Notes: generated by a model from the sequence alone, not told the origin. A stretch of 64,000 nt of DNA from Bryopsis sp. KO-2023 (GCA_030272585.1 BSYQ01000011.1:2914001-2978000), one strand, 5' to 3'; counted from the stretch's first letter, positions 22,706 to 35,586 are shown. Program-made: numbers and translations.

Positions 22706-23191
22706 ATGAGCCAGGGGTTCACATCTGATGGGGAGGCGAAAAAGAAGAAGATGATGGAGAACCTTGCAGATACAGAGCCATGTGTAGCCATATCTGAAGG
22801 GGATCCTGCAGTTTCAGTGTTGAATTTTGCAGGTGGAGAGCCGTGTGTAGCCACATTTGCAGAATGTTTGGTGAAGGATATAGAGACAACGAAGGAGGGC
22901 TGTGGGCTGTGTGAAGCCACAACCGCTCTGGTCTCTGAGGCAGGAGGTGATGAGCCAAGTGAAGCCACACCCAGCCTGCAGGTGATGTCAGGCAGTGCAG
23001 GATTAGGTGGGGCCCCACCTGAACCTGAGCTGCACAGTATTTCTGAGAGTAAAGGTACTGATGTTGATCTGAGGGCAGACACATCAGGTTTTTCGGTAAG
23101 AAAGGAGCTTGAACAGGGGAAACTAAGTGCAGATTCCCTTAAGAATATTTGTTCAAGTGTACCCCAGTTTTGGGAGTTGAGAAGAGTCTAG
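22706..23191 (+). CDS. E1 162-codon ORF with internal repeats, unrecognised
   Basis: This is an acidic open frame whose sequence matches no family I recognise. Diverged repeats EPCVAI, EPCVAT, LCEATT and PSEATP recur about every 20-25 residues. They correspond to DNA copies of a short hairpin motif, GTG-NAGC-CAC. E2 contains the same region (31245-31900) in a rearranged, shorter-framed state, which argues against strong selection for the protein. It may be a chance product of the repeats. Confidence 0.3.
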   Translation: MSQGFTSDGEAKKKKMMENLADTEPCVAISEGDPAVSVLNFAGGEPCVATFAECLVKDIETTKEGCGLCEATTALVSEAGGDEPSEATPSLQVMSGSAGLGGAPPEPELHSISESKGTDVDLRADTSGFSVRKELEQGKLSADSLKNICSSVPQFWELRRV

Positions 23192-26070
23192 GGAGGGACT
23201 CTAAGTTGATGCAGACCACATGTTTTGTGGCAGATTGTTTGTTTTTGCAGAATTAGAAGTCAGAAAGTTGGATTTTATTCTCGAACTGCAAACAGTTAGT
23301 TGCAGTTTTGCAGAAAGTCTGACTAGTTTATTGCAAGTCAGTGTACCAACATGACGATACTCAGATTTAGTTGGTATATTTAAAAAAAAAAAAAAAGAGA
23401 ACATATTCAGATAGAATTGTGAAGGAGAGTTTGACAAACTCATAAGGCTTCAGAATCTTTTGTCAAAGAGGATCAGACATAGCATTTTTCAGTGGCAGAG
23501 TTCACTATTGTTGCAGCTGCAAGGGTAGTGATTGAAGTATGGAATGCTGATTCTATTTCTGATTCAGAATATTAGATTCAGTTATCAGATTTTCAAGGAG
23601 ACAAAGATTTTACGGAGATTATGGTTTGGATTTTCTGTGGAGATCAGAGGACTCCGTCAGATGAAGAGAAGAAAAGGTTTCGCAGATTTTCAGACGACTT
23701 TCTTCTATAGTTGATTTTTTGTGGCACTATTGTTTGACCTTGATGCATGGATAGCATGATGTCAAAGATCAGGAGCTGAAGGTTACGACATTTAATGGTC
23801 GGGTTCAGCTTTACATACAGAGAAACACAAGGGATTGTGAACATTTTGTAGGCAGATCTGGAAATGAGCAGTTGGCACATTGCAGGTGCAGCACCTGTTA
23901 GTTGCAGAGGCACTTTGCAGGGCTGCAAAATTTTCTGTGTTTTCTTTATTCTCTATTTCTTTTCTGGTAAATGAAGCAGAAATAGCCTTGATCTTTGGTG
24001 GCATAGTTGGTGTATATTTGTGTGAACAAAATATATCAGAAAGGTTGAAAACTGAACATTTGGTTACAATCTGGGGCAGCAGATTATTCTGACTTTTGCA
24101 GAGCAAATTCAGGCCTTCAGTTTTTCAGGCTTGTTTCTTGAAGTAGTTTGTTCAGTTGTTTGGGGTTATTTTGGCTGCTCCGAACAGCTCAACTTTCTGT
24201 AGCTGGTACATTGATATGGTTTTGCATGGTTGCATGGTTGCTTGAGGACAAGCTCCATTTCAGATGGGGAGGGGGCCTCGGTTCAACCGATGCGTTTTAT
24301 TTTTGTTTTTCCAACATTGCATTTGTTTCAGTAGGTGTTGCAAAGATACACACATCTTTATCAAGGTTTCAAAGGAAAGAAAGAGGTTGTTAGTTGTACT
24401 CTTTCAGAGCTGATGGGAATTCATGGATAGTGTTTGCAATATCTTGGTGGTCAGTAAATATGTGTTTTCAGTTATACTATTCTTGCAGAGTGGATCGAGG
24501 AACTAAGCATAGTTCGCTACTTTAGGACGATGCAGAATTAAACATTTGCAGTCTTAGCAAGGGAGTTTCTGGTGGACTGAAATATTTTGGTACATGGCAC
24601 ATATTTTGCTGTGGATTTAGTTGGTTTGGAATTTACAGAAGTTTGCATGACCATTGATTGAATCAGTTAGATTGGTGCTTACTTGAGGTTATTGAATTTC
24701 AGAGAGTACATTGGTATGAATTCTTTCAGCACTCAGTTATTGGATAAAAAGAAAAAGGGAATAGCTCTGAGTGAAGTCTTGTTGGTTGAAAGAAAGGGTT
24801 GATTTCATTAAGGCGAGATAGGCCAAGTGGAATTTCTGGGTTTTCATATTTTCTGATCTGTATACATTCATATATGGGAAAACCGGAGAAGACATAGAAG
24901 AACTCGGGAACAATTAATGCAATCAATCTGTAGGTACTCTGAACATTCATGACTCAGGAGAGAGAAAGCAGCAAGAAGCTTCAACTCTGAGGAGCTGCTG
25001 GAGTGATTGCTGGAGACATGTTGCAGATCACTATGCAGCAAGGAGCTTCAACTCTGAGGAGCTGCTGGAGTGATTGCTGACCTCTTGGTTTTCGAAAGGT
25101 TGGAATCTTATCCCTTTGTTTAAAAGGAAAAGGTTGATTGACGGAAGTTCTTTCTACCATAAAGAAATTTCCAAGACAGCTTGCATATTGAGAGAGTGGT
25201 ATTTTGCTAAGTTGCAAATTTTGGCAGCACCAGTTTGCAGGGTTGCAGACTGTGGCAGTAGTTGCGGAGAGAATTTGCAGACTGTGGTGGTGGCAGTTTG
25301 CAGGTTTTCAATATGCAAATGTTGGGTTGGAAATTATCGGACAACATGAAGTTTCAGAAGTTTTGGTAGTTGCAAAATATTTGGTGGCTTTCTTTCATCA
25401 TTGGCAAATGATTTCTGAATAGCAACATTCAGGTCTTAAAGAAGGCAGAAAGGTGAATTGCTGAGATCCTAAAAGCTGCAGCAGACTTTTGCTATTTTTC
25501 TGTTGGATTCTCTAATAAAATCTATTGAGTTCACAGGCTGCAGAAAGGAATTGAATTTTGTTCAGTAGCACATTACAATTCCGAAAGAGAAGTTCGTTTG
25601 GTTCTCTTATTTGTGCTATTGGGATTTATCTAAGCAGTTTTCTAGGCAATTCACAGGTATGCATCAGAATGTTGAGAAAGAAGCATATACTTTATTTTGC
25701 AATTTTTCGAAAGGATATTTTCAGTTGGTCAGTCCTTCCAGAAGGTGTTTGGCAGTTGACAAGATGGGATAGCAACTTTTCAAACTAAACTTTGAGGCTT
25801 TATATTTGCAAGGGTTGTGACCTTGGGCGAAACACTATTTCTTAGTTGTGTTTTATATGCCAAGGAAGTGAGAAGCTGCAGAAAACAGTTCAAGTGTGCA
25901 GCAGGGTTCTTTGGTTGTTAATGTTCTATTAGACCTACAAGGGAGTAGGGTTTTATTTGATGATGAGAGATGGGTTTCAGATCTTTATTGAGCTATGGGG
26001 TTTCCCTAAAAGATTGGTTTATTTCAGTCAAAGTGCAGTAAGGGGCTACTGCAGTTCAGATGGGGAGGAA

Positions 26071-26586
26071 TGTAGCGAATCAGGGTTTTTGCCAGCCCTG
26101 CAGTACGTCAGCAGGCTTGCTGACAGTGCTGCAGTAGTTTAAGTAGGAGTCTGGCTGTCCTGAGGCAGCGTACAGTCAGTCAGGGTGTGCTGTCAGTGAA
26201 GTAGTACGTGGACTACTGAGCTGTCAGCTAGAATGTTCTAGAAGGTCGCTCAGCACCACAGGAATGGCCGCGGGGCTGAGCTGGGCTCTGATTGACAGGA
26301 CTGCAAGGTCTGATAGCTTGCAGTACTGATGCAGACTGATGTTACAGCCTATGATCAGTTGGGATCAAGGCTGCTAGGGTATTCTATAAGTTCTTGGGGT
26401 TTGAACGTTCTTGTAACTTAACCTAACCTTGGTTTGGAACTTATCTCGCCCTTGAACCTTGCTGGGTTCAAGTGTCTCTCTCATGGCCGTTCAATAGAAC
26501 AGGCGGTTCGGACTGGCAGACCGACAGGGTCGCAGTCTTCGGTGGACAGAAGAAGAAAAAGCGATCTGCAGGGCAGAATCGTTACA
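26071..26586 (+). repeat. E1 3' LTR
   Basis: This is the second 516-bp copy, preceded by the polypurine tract GATGGGGAGGAA at 26059-26070 and followed by the target duplication CATGG at 26587-26591. Confidence 0.95.
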
Positions 26587-26591
26587 CATGG

Positions 26592-27129
26592 CTAGCGCAG
26601 AGTACTAGAAGTCTTACTGCCGGCACTGTCGTTTTATGACATCCGAGGTATGACTTCTACGAAACGTGCGGCTGGGAACACAAGGAGCCAGCGAAAACAC
26701 TATGGATTCCAGCGAAACGGATACAACTCCCTACGAAAAACGATCTCTTAGGCGATACGCACGACTGGCAGTCGGGTCGCTAGTCGACCCCTGTCGTGAC
26801 GCCGAACTCGCGGCCAGCACACATGCGCTAGCGCTAGAACCGGCCGCGAGTATAAATATCCCACAGAATTCTGATAGAGAACAGACAGAACTCGGTGAAT
26901 ACCTCGTTTACTTCTTACTTCGGACATCTATCTATAGGAGGACTCTCTTATCGTGACGGACTTAAGGAAAGCTTCGCGACTTACCTTAAACGGGAATCCC
27001 GACCGGACGAGGTACTTCTGGCCAAAGATAGCATCATCCAAGGTTTTCTGAAGTACACTTCTGAAATGGGATACACCATCCCTTCTCTTTCTGAAAAAAT
27101 ATTCTCTTGCTATTATTCTTGTGTCTCTG
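26592..27129 (+). mobile_element. E4 Gypsy element: 5' LTR, second segment, with TATA box
   Basis: This is the E4 LTR between the E1 and E2 insertions. A good TATA box, GAGTATAAATATCCC, lies at about 26847-26861, so the E4 transcript should start near 26880-26890. The sequence upstream (about 26592-26846) would then be U3 and that downstream R/U5. E2 later split the segment at CTCTG. Short open frames across it have no recognisable product. Confidence 0.6.
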
Positions 27130-27779
27130 TGTAATGATTCGGCAGAATCAAAGGCGATTCAGGCAGACCTGCAGGCTTGCAGAACTGGCAGTGATTGGGC
27201 TGACAGATTAGGCTGCAGGTTGACTGCTATGATTCTGCAGAAGCAGGAATGGTTCAGGTCCTTCAGACCTGCAGACTAAAGGACTGGTAGTCAGCAGATT
27301 GGCAGACTGACGAAGTGGCAGAGTAGTCGGGCTGACAGGGTTGCTGATGGCAGACAGGTGCTGGCAGCGTTGCAGAACGTGGGCTGCAGAGCTGGCAGGC
27401 ACAAGGTTCTAGAAGGTCTTAGGTGGCAGACTCAGGACCGCAGTACTGTGCAAGGTGTCTGAGGCTGCATGTCATGAAAGGGGACTGAAAGGAACTTGAT
27501 AGTTTGATGGTCTGCAACACTGATGCAGACTGATGTTATGGCTTAGGATCAGTTTGGATCAGGGTTGGAAGAAACGGTATAAGTTGTTGGGGCTTGGACA
27601 TTCTTGTAACTTAACCTAACCTTAGTTTGGAACCTGATCTCGCCCTTGAACCTTGCTAGGTTCAAGTGTCTCTCCCATGGTCGTTCAATAGAACGGCAGT
27701 TCAGACTGGCAGACCGGCAGGGTCGCAGTCTTCAGTGTATTGAAGCAGAAAAAGCGATCTGCAGGGCAGATTCGTTACA
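27130..27779 (+). repeat. E2 5' LTR
   Basis: The LTR begins TGTAATGATTCGG and ends GATTCGTTACA. It has the same length as the 3' copy with no difference noticed by eye. The 3' third is homologous to the E1 LTR, including the shared block around CTTAACCTAACCTT. Confidence 0.95.
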
Positions 27780-27839
27780 TTGGTTTCGGAGCAGGCTTGT
27801 GACAAGATCACAAACGAGCCTGGCAGGCTGCAGAGGCAG

Positions 27840-28930
27840 CAGTGTGCGCGGCAGTCGCGCAGTAAGAAGGCGCAGAGGCGCAGGACACTAGCAGGCACAC
27901 AGCACAGTGCAAAGCAGAGGTTTGCAAGGCAGACAAACGCCAGTGCTTTGCAGATTTGCAGTTATCTATTGGAGTGTTCGAGTGTGCTGTGTGAAGGAAA
28001 GTCGCTGAATCAGCGACAGGAGTAGAATGGGCGCAGTGTGTGTAAGAACACTGCGGCAGACAGATTTCGCAGAAGTGATGTGTAGAGCGCAGGGCAATAC
28101 ATTGGAGTATGTAGAAGCGCAGCTTACACACAGGCGCGCAGCATTGTCAAGCGCAGCACGACTATGCAGCGTCGCAGGAGACGTTGGGTGGCGCAGCATC
28201 TGGAGGATTGCGTCGCAGGTGTAGAACTGCGCAGCAGATCCAGGAATGCGCAGCAGATCCAGGATTGCGCCGCAGATGCAGAGTTGTACCGCAGATGTGG
28301 AATTACGCTGTTGATACAAGGTTGCGCAGCGAATATGGAAATGTACCGCGTGCAGGATTGCGTCGCAGACAGAAAGTGCGCAGGTTTGCTGGAAATGGCG
28401 CAGCGAATGTTGGCACTGCGTAAGTGGATGATGTGACGCGCAGCAGCCACCGGAAAGCGCAGCACATGCGAAATTGCACTGCAGACGACAGAGTTACGCT
28501 GCGTGCAGTGGATTGCAATGTTGATGGGACTTCTACACGCAGATGCAGAATGATGCAGGGACTGCGCAGTGTTTATGGAACTGTGCAGCTCTTGATGGAA
28601 GTTCGCAGACGATGTTGGGACTGCGTGTCGATTGAAGGAACAGCTGATGCAGGGATCGCGCAGCTGATGCAGGGATCGCGCAGCTGATGCAGGGATCGCG
28701 CAGCTGACGCAGGAACGCGCAGCTCTGTGCAAGGTCGGCACAACGTGCAGGATCTGATGGACTTGCACAGAACGTGGCAGGATGTGTGCGAGAGTGAGAA
28801 TTGTGTAGCACAAATTAAGTTGCTGCGACCAGGAAGAGTTGCAGTGTGCGCAGTGAGTGCGACTGATTCAGGCATCGCTTAACTGACTCAGGTTGAGCGC
28901 AGATTGAGCGTAAGTTGAGCGCAGACGTGA
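27840..28930 (+). repeat. E2 GCGCAG-rich region with a 20-bp tandem repeat
   Basis: This is the counterpart of 18830-19870 in E1. At 28641-28720 a 20-bp unit, CAGCTGATGCAGGGATCGCG, is present in three exact and one diverged copy. The corresponding place in E1 (about 19615) has one unit, so the array expanded after the two elements diverged. Confidence 0.8.
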
Positions 28931-30398
28931 GGTGCAAGAGTGTTACGTACTTGCAGGGTTACATTTGAGTGATCTGATCATTTCGTTGGTTGATTGAAGT
29001 GACTTTAGAAGTAGTGAGCTTCAGATTAATTTCAGGATCAGGTGATCTATGATCTTCTGATTGCAGTACACATTCTGGAAAAGATGTTTGATCACTTTAT
29101 AAAGGATTTCAGAGTTGCAGTCAAATTTTCAGGCTGAAGTGAGGGAGATGTTCTGAAAGGCTTTGATTGATTACAAGTCAGTGGTGAAAATTCTGGAAAG
29201 AGTCTTTGAGACCAGGCAGATTTTTCAGGAAGTTTTGATATATTCTTTCAAAAGTCTGGTGGTGATATTTGACAGCTTTATTGGTCAGAAGTTAGGATTT
29301 TTCTGATCAGAAGTTCCCCCTTGTTTGTTTGCTTGGAATTGTGCATTTGTTAGTGGAGATTTATCCTTGGCTCAGTGGATTTGAGCAGTAGTGGTGACTT
29401 ATCATTTCAGAGTGTTGAAGGTTGCAGTGGAAAAATTCTTGGCTTTAGTGGCAGGTCAGAACATGTGTCACATCAGCTTTGATGTGATTGTGCATACATA
29501 TTTTGGATGTTTGTACATCAGGAACACTTGCTACATTTGTGTTGATTGTGGGAACATTTTCAGGTGTTTCAGTGAATGCACAATAGCTTGAGGGAATTTT
29601 TCAGAGTCGTTTCTGAACTTGAAATGAGGAGAACTGAAGGTCAGAACTTATTTTAGAGTTGCTTGCAGGAAGCTAAGGCACTTTTCAGTTCTACTCTATT
29701 GGTCAGTTGAGGTATAGTGTTTGTGTTTCTGTTGAAGGGTTGTCTTGTCTTTTTCTTGATGGACCCTATGGTATATTGCTCTGATTTCTGAATAGACCAG
29801 TGGCAGGTTATTCTCAGAAGAATGTCAATGACAAGAAGTTTTCGTTCTATAATAGACTAGTGGCAGATTATTTTCTGTTGTTTGGTGGGACAAATGACAG
29901 AGTATCAGTCTTTTTATAGATCAGTGGCAGATCATTTTCTGTTGTTGGCAGGGCAGATATTAGGTGAGTTGGCAAGGTATTTTTCTGTGGCAGCCTTGCT
30001 TGACAGGTCAGAAAAAGATGCAGATTTTTGAAGGGACCAATAGGTCCATGGAACTCTTCGTTAGTAGGCTGAGTGATAGTGGTGAATTGAAGAAATGTTT
30101 GGTATAGCAGTAGCTGGTCTTTTCTTCTATTATGGGTGTTCTGAGATAGGACATTTGTTATTTTCCGCTAGCAGAAAGTTTTCAGTCAGATACTTTGATA
30201 TGAGGGCAGATTATTTTATTAAAGGATGCCCCTTATTGAGCAGAAAACAGTTGCTAGTGATTAGAGAATTTTCTGGAAGGGAACAATACTCAATTGTGGT
30301 AGTATTGTTAGAGACTGAATTTTCAAAGATAGTCTAGGGAATTCTGGAAATTAAGCTGTTTGAAAATACTGATTGTCTTTCAAAGAGAAAAGAAATCA

Positions 30399-30441
30399 GA
30401 TGGGGAGGTTGAAGTGTCAAAGCAGTCACATCCTACCCATT
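30399..30441 (+). repeat. E2 copy of the conserved stem-loop
   Basis: GATGGGGAGGTT at 30399-30410 faces ATCCTACCCATT at 30430-30441 with 19 bases between. It is the single E2 counterpart of the two copies in E1. Confidence 0.6.
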
Positions 30442-31965
30442 GATTAAGAGGGTATTTTCTTTGGTTGATGGCAGCATTTTCTCGGTACTAGGTTTTTATT
30501 TCAACAAGACTTTGGTGGTAGCAGAGTTGGTTGAAGAAGCTTGGTCTTAGAGAAAAGAAATTTCTGGTTACACTCTTGGTTATTTGTCTTTGAGGTGTTG
30601 GAAAATAGGTTTTCAGGTTATATCTCATTCTGGAAGTTTATTCAGGTTTCCAGAAAATTTCAGGACAGTTATTGAATTAGCAGTGGTACTCTGGAGGCAT
30701 AGAAAAAGTGCAGCAGACTATAGGGCAGATGGCTGAACAAAAGAGAAGTTTTCTTTGCTTGTTTGGTATAGTTCTGTTCTTCCTTTTTCATTTGGATGAA
30801 GAGTGGTTGCTGATTTTCAAAGGGAGTATATTTCTGACAGTTAATTTGGTAGAGTTTCTATCCTGTTGGAAGCAGAAAGTATATTAGTGATATGCTGGAG
30901 TCACCTGAAGTTTTCAGGCATTCTTTACACAAAGAAACTGTGGCAGATTTTTGTGTTTGGACTGCCATAATATACTTAGTGGTTTGTTGTGATAAAGGAA
31001 AGAGGTGCACTCAGTATTTTGCTGATTTGTTAAAGTAAAAACAGGAAGAAAAAGAAGGAGAGTGAAATGTGGCAGATTTTGCATCCTTGTGCAGCCACAT
31101 TATAGTTAGGTGTTTTTTACGAGAAGAGTACAAGTTGAAAAGAGAAAACAAAGGAAAGAGTTTAAGGTGATAGCACCAGGTGGTGCTTATGGGTTGTGAA
31201 GTGAGAAAAAGAGAGCAAGACTTGCAGATATCTCTTGCAGATGAAAAGCCATGTGTAGCTACATCTGAGGAGATGGTGCATGAGTGGAGTGCCATGGGAA
31301 GCATACACTCATGTGGGACAACTGAGCGGGGAAGCTAAGATCAGCATCCCTCAAGAAAGTTGCTCAGCCCCAAGTTTTCGCGGGGATGGAAGTCCAGGGA
31401 GGACTTACAGGAGTGACAAAAGAGGCGAAGGTGGACAGAAGTGGAGTGTGAGAAGGCCGGCGTAGCCACTCACACAGGGTGTTACCTCAGGGGAGGGTAG
31501 CCTATGGGCGCGGAGTCCATTCCGTAGTTGGAGTGCCGGTGCAGCCGCAACACGGAGAAGTAAGTCTGGAGGATGGAATTTCTGCAGGTGGTGGTCCGGG
31601 CAAGGACACTGGTGCAGGGAATTCTGGAGACCTTGAGGAGAAGGTGAACAGTGTTACAGGTGGTGTACCGAGCGACGGGTGAGCGGAGACCTGTGGGCTG
31701 TTCAGTTAAAGTTCTGAGGTGCAGTGCGGGGAGTACTGACTTGCAGAATTTTTGGAGGAGGATTCTGAGCTTGAGGGGGTTGTTGGGCCGAGTGTAGCCA
31801 CGACTGCTCAGCTCTCGGAGGCAGGGGATGTGTGGCCATGTGGGGCCACACCTGACCTGCATGATGTGTTCTGCAGGCACATCAGATTTGTTTTTGTGAG
31901 CGAGGAGTTATGGGCTGGGTAGACCTAATGAAGTCTACTTTAAAGGACATAGTCCAAACTTCGAA

Positions 31966-32160
31966 GTGAAGTGTACATGCCAGGCAGGCCGTGTGCGGCG
32001 TGCGGCTGAAATGAGAATACATGCCAGGCAGATTGTGTACGGCGTGCGATTGATCTTTATGGAAGTGAAGTGGACATGCCAGGCAGGCCGTGTGCGGCGT
32101 GCGGCTGAAATGAGAATACATGCCAGGCAGATTGTGTACGGCGTGCGATTGATGTTTTGA
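31966..32160 (+). repeat. E2 99-bp tandem duplication
   Basis: Two units start at 31966 and 32065, nearly identical, each made of two CATGCCAGGCAG sub-repeats of about 47 bp. E1 has only one such unit at 22311-22400, so this duplication is specific to E2. Confidence 0.85.
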
Positions 32161-35100
32161 GAAGGAACTGAACTTTTGATTGTCGGTGATTTCATGACGT
32201 GGAGAAAAATTGTTTATACGATAGGCGTGGATGTAGAATCAGAATAGCTACATCTCGCCTACAAACTAGAAGCTAGCTAGGATTCTGAAATTGGCTAGAG
32301 AAATTTTCAGTGGATGCAGTAACATGTGAGCTGCATCTGATATCACCTTTTCAGATTGATGAAGGAATGTAGTTGAGTCGAAGGAAAATACAATGATCTT
32401 TTCTAGGAGTTGCAGAGTGTGAAGAGACCTCAGCTCTAGAGGAAAGAGGATCAGAGTATTGGTTTAGAGAAAAATATCTGATGCATTGTGAGATTTATCT
32501 TCGTGGTGTTAGTATTTGTCGCCACTTGAGTATGGCTAATTAAAATGTGCAGATACAGAAACCTACATAAGAGCTTTCATTTCAGTTTTGAATATGGAAA
32601 TTGGTTTGGCAAATCAGTGGCAGAATGACAACATTTAAAAGGCTGGAAAATGAGAGATTTGGGCTCTATTTCAGACTGCAGATGGAGTTGCAGTTTTGTA
32701 CTCGAAAGGAGGACTCTGATCTCTATTTTACAGGTCCATAGACTGGTTGTTGGGCTGAAACATTTCTGAGGGACATTCAGGGTTCCCTAGAAAACTTATG
32801 ATTGTGCCAAAGGGCATCAGAGATAGCAATTTTCAGTGACAGAAGTTGGTATTGTTGCAGTCACTTTTGGACTTAATTGGCAGTGACTGAAATCTGGAAA
32901 ATGCTTTATTTTGATTCGATACATTAGATCTGGTTTGAGTTGCAGATTTTCAGGAGATCAAGAAAGAAAATCAGGGGTGAAGTCTATATTTCTGATTTCT
33001 TTGAGAAGTTTAAATATACATGGACCAGCGGTAGTTCAAATATTATTGTGAGAAATATAAAGCTCAGAAGGAAAAGCAAAAGGATTTTCAATTTCTGAAG
33101 ATCTATCTCTGATTTAGTGTTTGAATTAGTGGAAATCAGCAGAGTTAAAGAAAAGAAAAGAATGGTTCTCTCAGATTTTCAGGCAGGAATCAGATTTTCA
33201 GGTGAATTTCTTCTTGAGTTTGTTTGCAGTGGTTAGACATGAAGTATCATGAGTTGGCAGCTCTTTTATTTCATGACGATGTACTCGTAAACACAATGGG
33301 CTAGTGTTTGAACTTGATGCATGGATAGCATGGTGTCAAAGATCAGGAGCTGAAGGTTATGACATTCAATGGTCAGGTTCAGCTTTACATACAAAGAAAC
33401 AAAAGGGACAGTGAAAATTTTTGCAGGAGATCTGGACATTTGTTATGGGCAGTTGGTACATTGCAGGTGCAGAACCTGTTAGCTGCAGGAACACTTTGCA
33501 GGGCTGCAAAATTTTCTGTGTTTTCTTTCTTTTCTATTTCTTTTCTAGTCAATGAATCAGAAATAGCTTTGATCTTTGGTGGCGTAGTTGGTGTATATTT
33601 GTGTGAGGACAAAATATATCAGAAAGGTTGAGAACTGAACATTTGGTTACAATCTGGGGCAGCAGATTATTCTGACTTTGGCAGAGCAAATTCAGGCCTT
33701 CAGTTTTTCAGGCTTGTTTTCTGAAGTAGTTTGTTCAGTTGTTTGGGGTTATTTTGGCTGCTCCGAACAGCTCAACTTTCTGTAGCTGGGACAGTGATAT
33801 GGTTTTGCATGGTTGCATGGTTTTGCTTGAGGACAAGCTCCATTTCAGATGGGGAGGAGGCCTCGGTTGAACCGATGCGTTTCGTTTTTGTTTTTCCAAA
33901 ATTGCATTTATTTCAGTAGGTGTTGCAAAAAGACAGATGTTTTCATCAAGGTTTCTAAGGAAAGGAAGAGGTTGTTAGTAGTACTCTTTCAGAGCTGATG
34001 GGAATTGATGGATAGTGTTTGCAATATCTTGGTGGTCAGTAAATATGTGTTTTCAGTTCTACTATTCTTGCAGAGTGGATTAGGCAACTAGGCATAGTTC
34101 ACTACTTTGGGACGATGCAGAATTAAAACATTTGCAGTCTAGCAAGGGTGTTTCTGGTGGACTGAAATATTCTGGTACGTGACACATATTTTGCTGTGGA
34201 TTTAGTTGGTTTGGAATTTACAGAAGTTTGCAGGACCATTGATTGAGTCAGTTGGATTGGTGCTCACTTGAGGTTACTGAATTTCAGAGGGTACATTGGT
34301 ATGGATTCTTTCAGCACTCAGTTGTAGGATATTTATTTGAGCAGCAGAGTTCAAAAGAAAAAGGAAATGTCACTGAGTGAAGTCTTGTTGGTTGAAAGAA
34401 AGGGTTGATTTCATTAAGTCAGGATAGGCCAAGTGGAGTTTCTGGGTTTTCATATACTCTGGTTTGTATAGATTCATATATGGGAAAACCGGAGAAGGCA
34501 TGGAAGAACTCGGGAACAATTAATGCAATCAATCTGTAGGTACTCTGAACATTCATGACTCAGGAGAGAGGAAGCAGGAACAGAAGGGAGCATGCTTCAG
34601 GGAAAAATTGAGGAGCAAGCTCACTTCTTCGTTGAAGAACATCTGGAGACTTGTTGTTGCAAGATCCTATCGCTCGCTTTTCATTGCTATGCGGAAGGCT
34701 ATCTTGGTGGGGACATGTGGCAGCTCACTATGCAGCAAGGAGCTTCAACTCTGAGGAGCTGCTGGAGTGATTGGTGATCTCTTGGTTTTTCAAAAGGTTG
34801 GAAACTTCTTTTGGGAGAAAGAACTTCAGTCATTCAACCTTCTTCTTTACTCCAAGACAGTTGGCATATTGCGAAAGTGGTATTTTGCTGAGTTGCAAAT
34901 TTTGGCAGCAACAGTTTGTAGAGTTCTGGATTGTGGCAGCACCAGTTTGCTGGGTTGCAGACTGTGGCAGTAGTTGCAGAGATAATTTGCAGACTGTGGT
35001 AGTGGCAGTTTGCAGGTTTTCAATATGCAAATGTTGAGTTGGAAAGTATGGGACAACATGAAGTTTCAGAAGTTTGGGTAGTTGCAAAATATTTGAGCAG

Positions 35101-35586
35101 AATAGCAACATTCTTATCTTAAAGAAGGCAGAAAAGTGAATTGCTGAGACTCTGAAAGCTGCAGCAGATTTTTGCTATTTTTCTGTTGGATTTTCTTATG
35201 GTCAAAATAAAAATCTGTTGAGTTAACAGGCTGCAGATAAAGGAATTGAATTTTGTTCAGTAGCACATTACAATTCCGAAAGAGAAGTTCATTCGGTTTT
35301 CTTGTTTGTGTTATTGGGATTTTCCTGAGCAGTTTTCTAGGCAATTCAAAGGTACACATCAGAATGTTGAGAAAGAGGCTATATTTTATTTTGCAATTTT
35401 TGTCGAAAAGATATTTTCAGTGGTCAGTCCTTCCAAAAGGTGTTTGGCAGTTGGCAAGATGGGATAGCAACTTTTCAAACTGAACTTTGAGGCAGAAGTT
35501 TCTTTGGGTGTTTGAAATCCAAGGGACAAGGTTGTTATCGTTCTCTTAGGGCAGTAAGGGACTACTGCCAACTAGATGGGGAGGAA

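Larger units (their letters stand above)
18235..26586 (+). mobile_element. E1: complete non-autonomous LTR retrotransposon
   Basis: E1 has 516-bp LTRs at 18235-18750 and 26071-26586, TG...CA ends, and the 5-bp duplication CATGG at 18230-18234 and 26587-26591. The primer-binding site TGGTTTCGGAGC lies at 18752-18763 and the polypurine tract GATGGGGAGGAA just before 26071. The interior of about 7.3 kb has no recognisable gag, protease, reverse transcriptase or integrase, so it fits the LARD class of large derivatives. The sense strand is conspicuously poor in C. Long stretches match E2 closely, for example 20387-20640 with 29391-29645 and 23790-25790 with 33340-35490. A 38-bp direct repeat around 24975 and 25043 is present here but single in E2. 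It is inserted in the LTR of E4. Confidence 0.93.
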
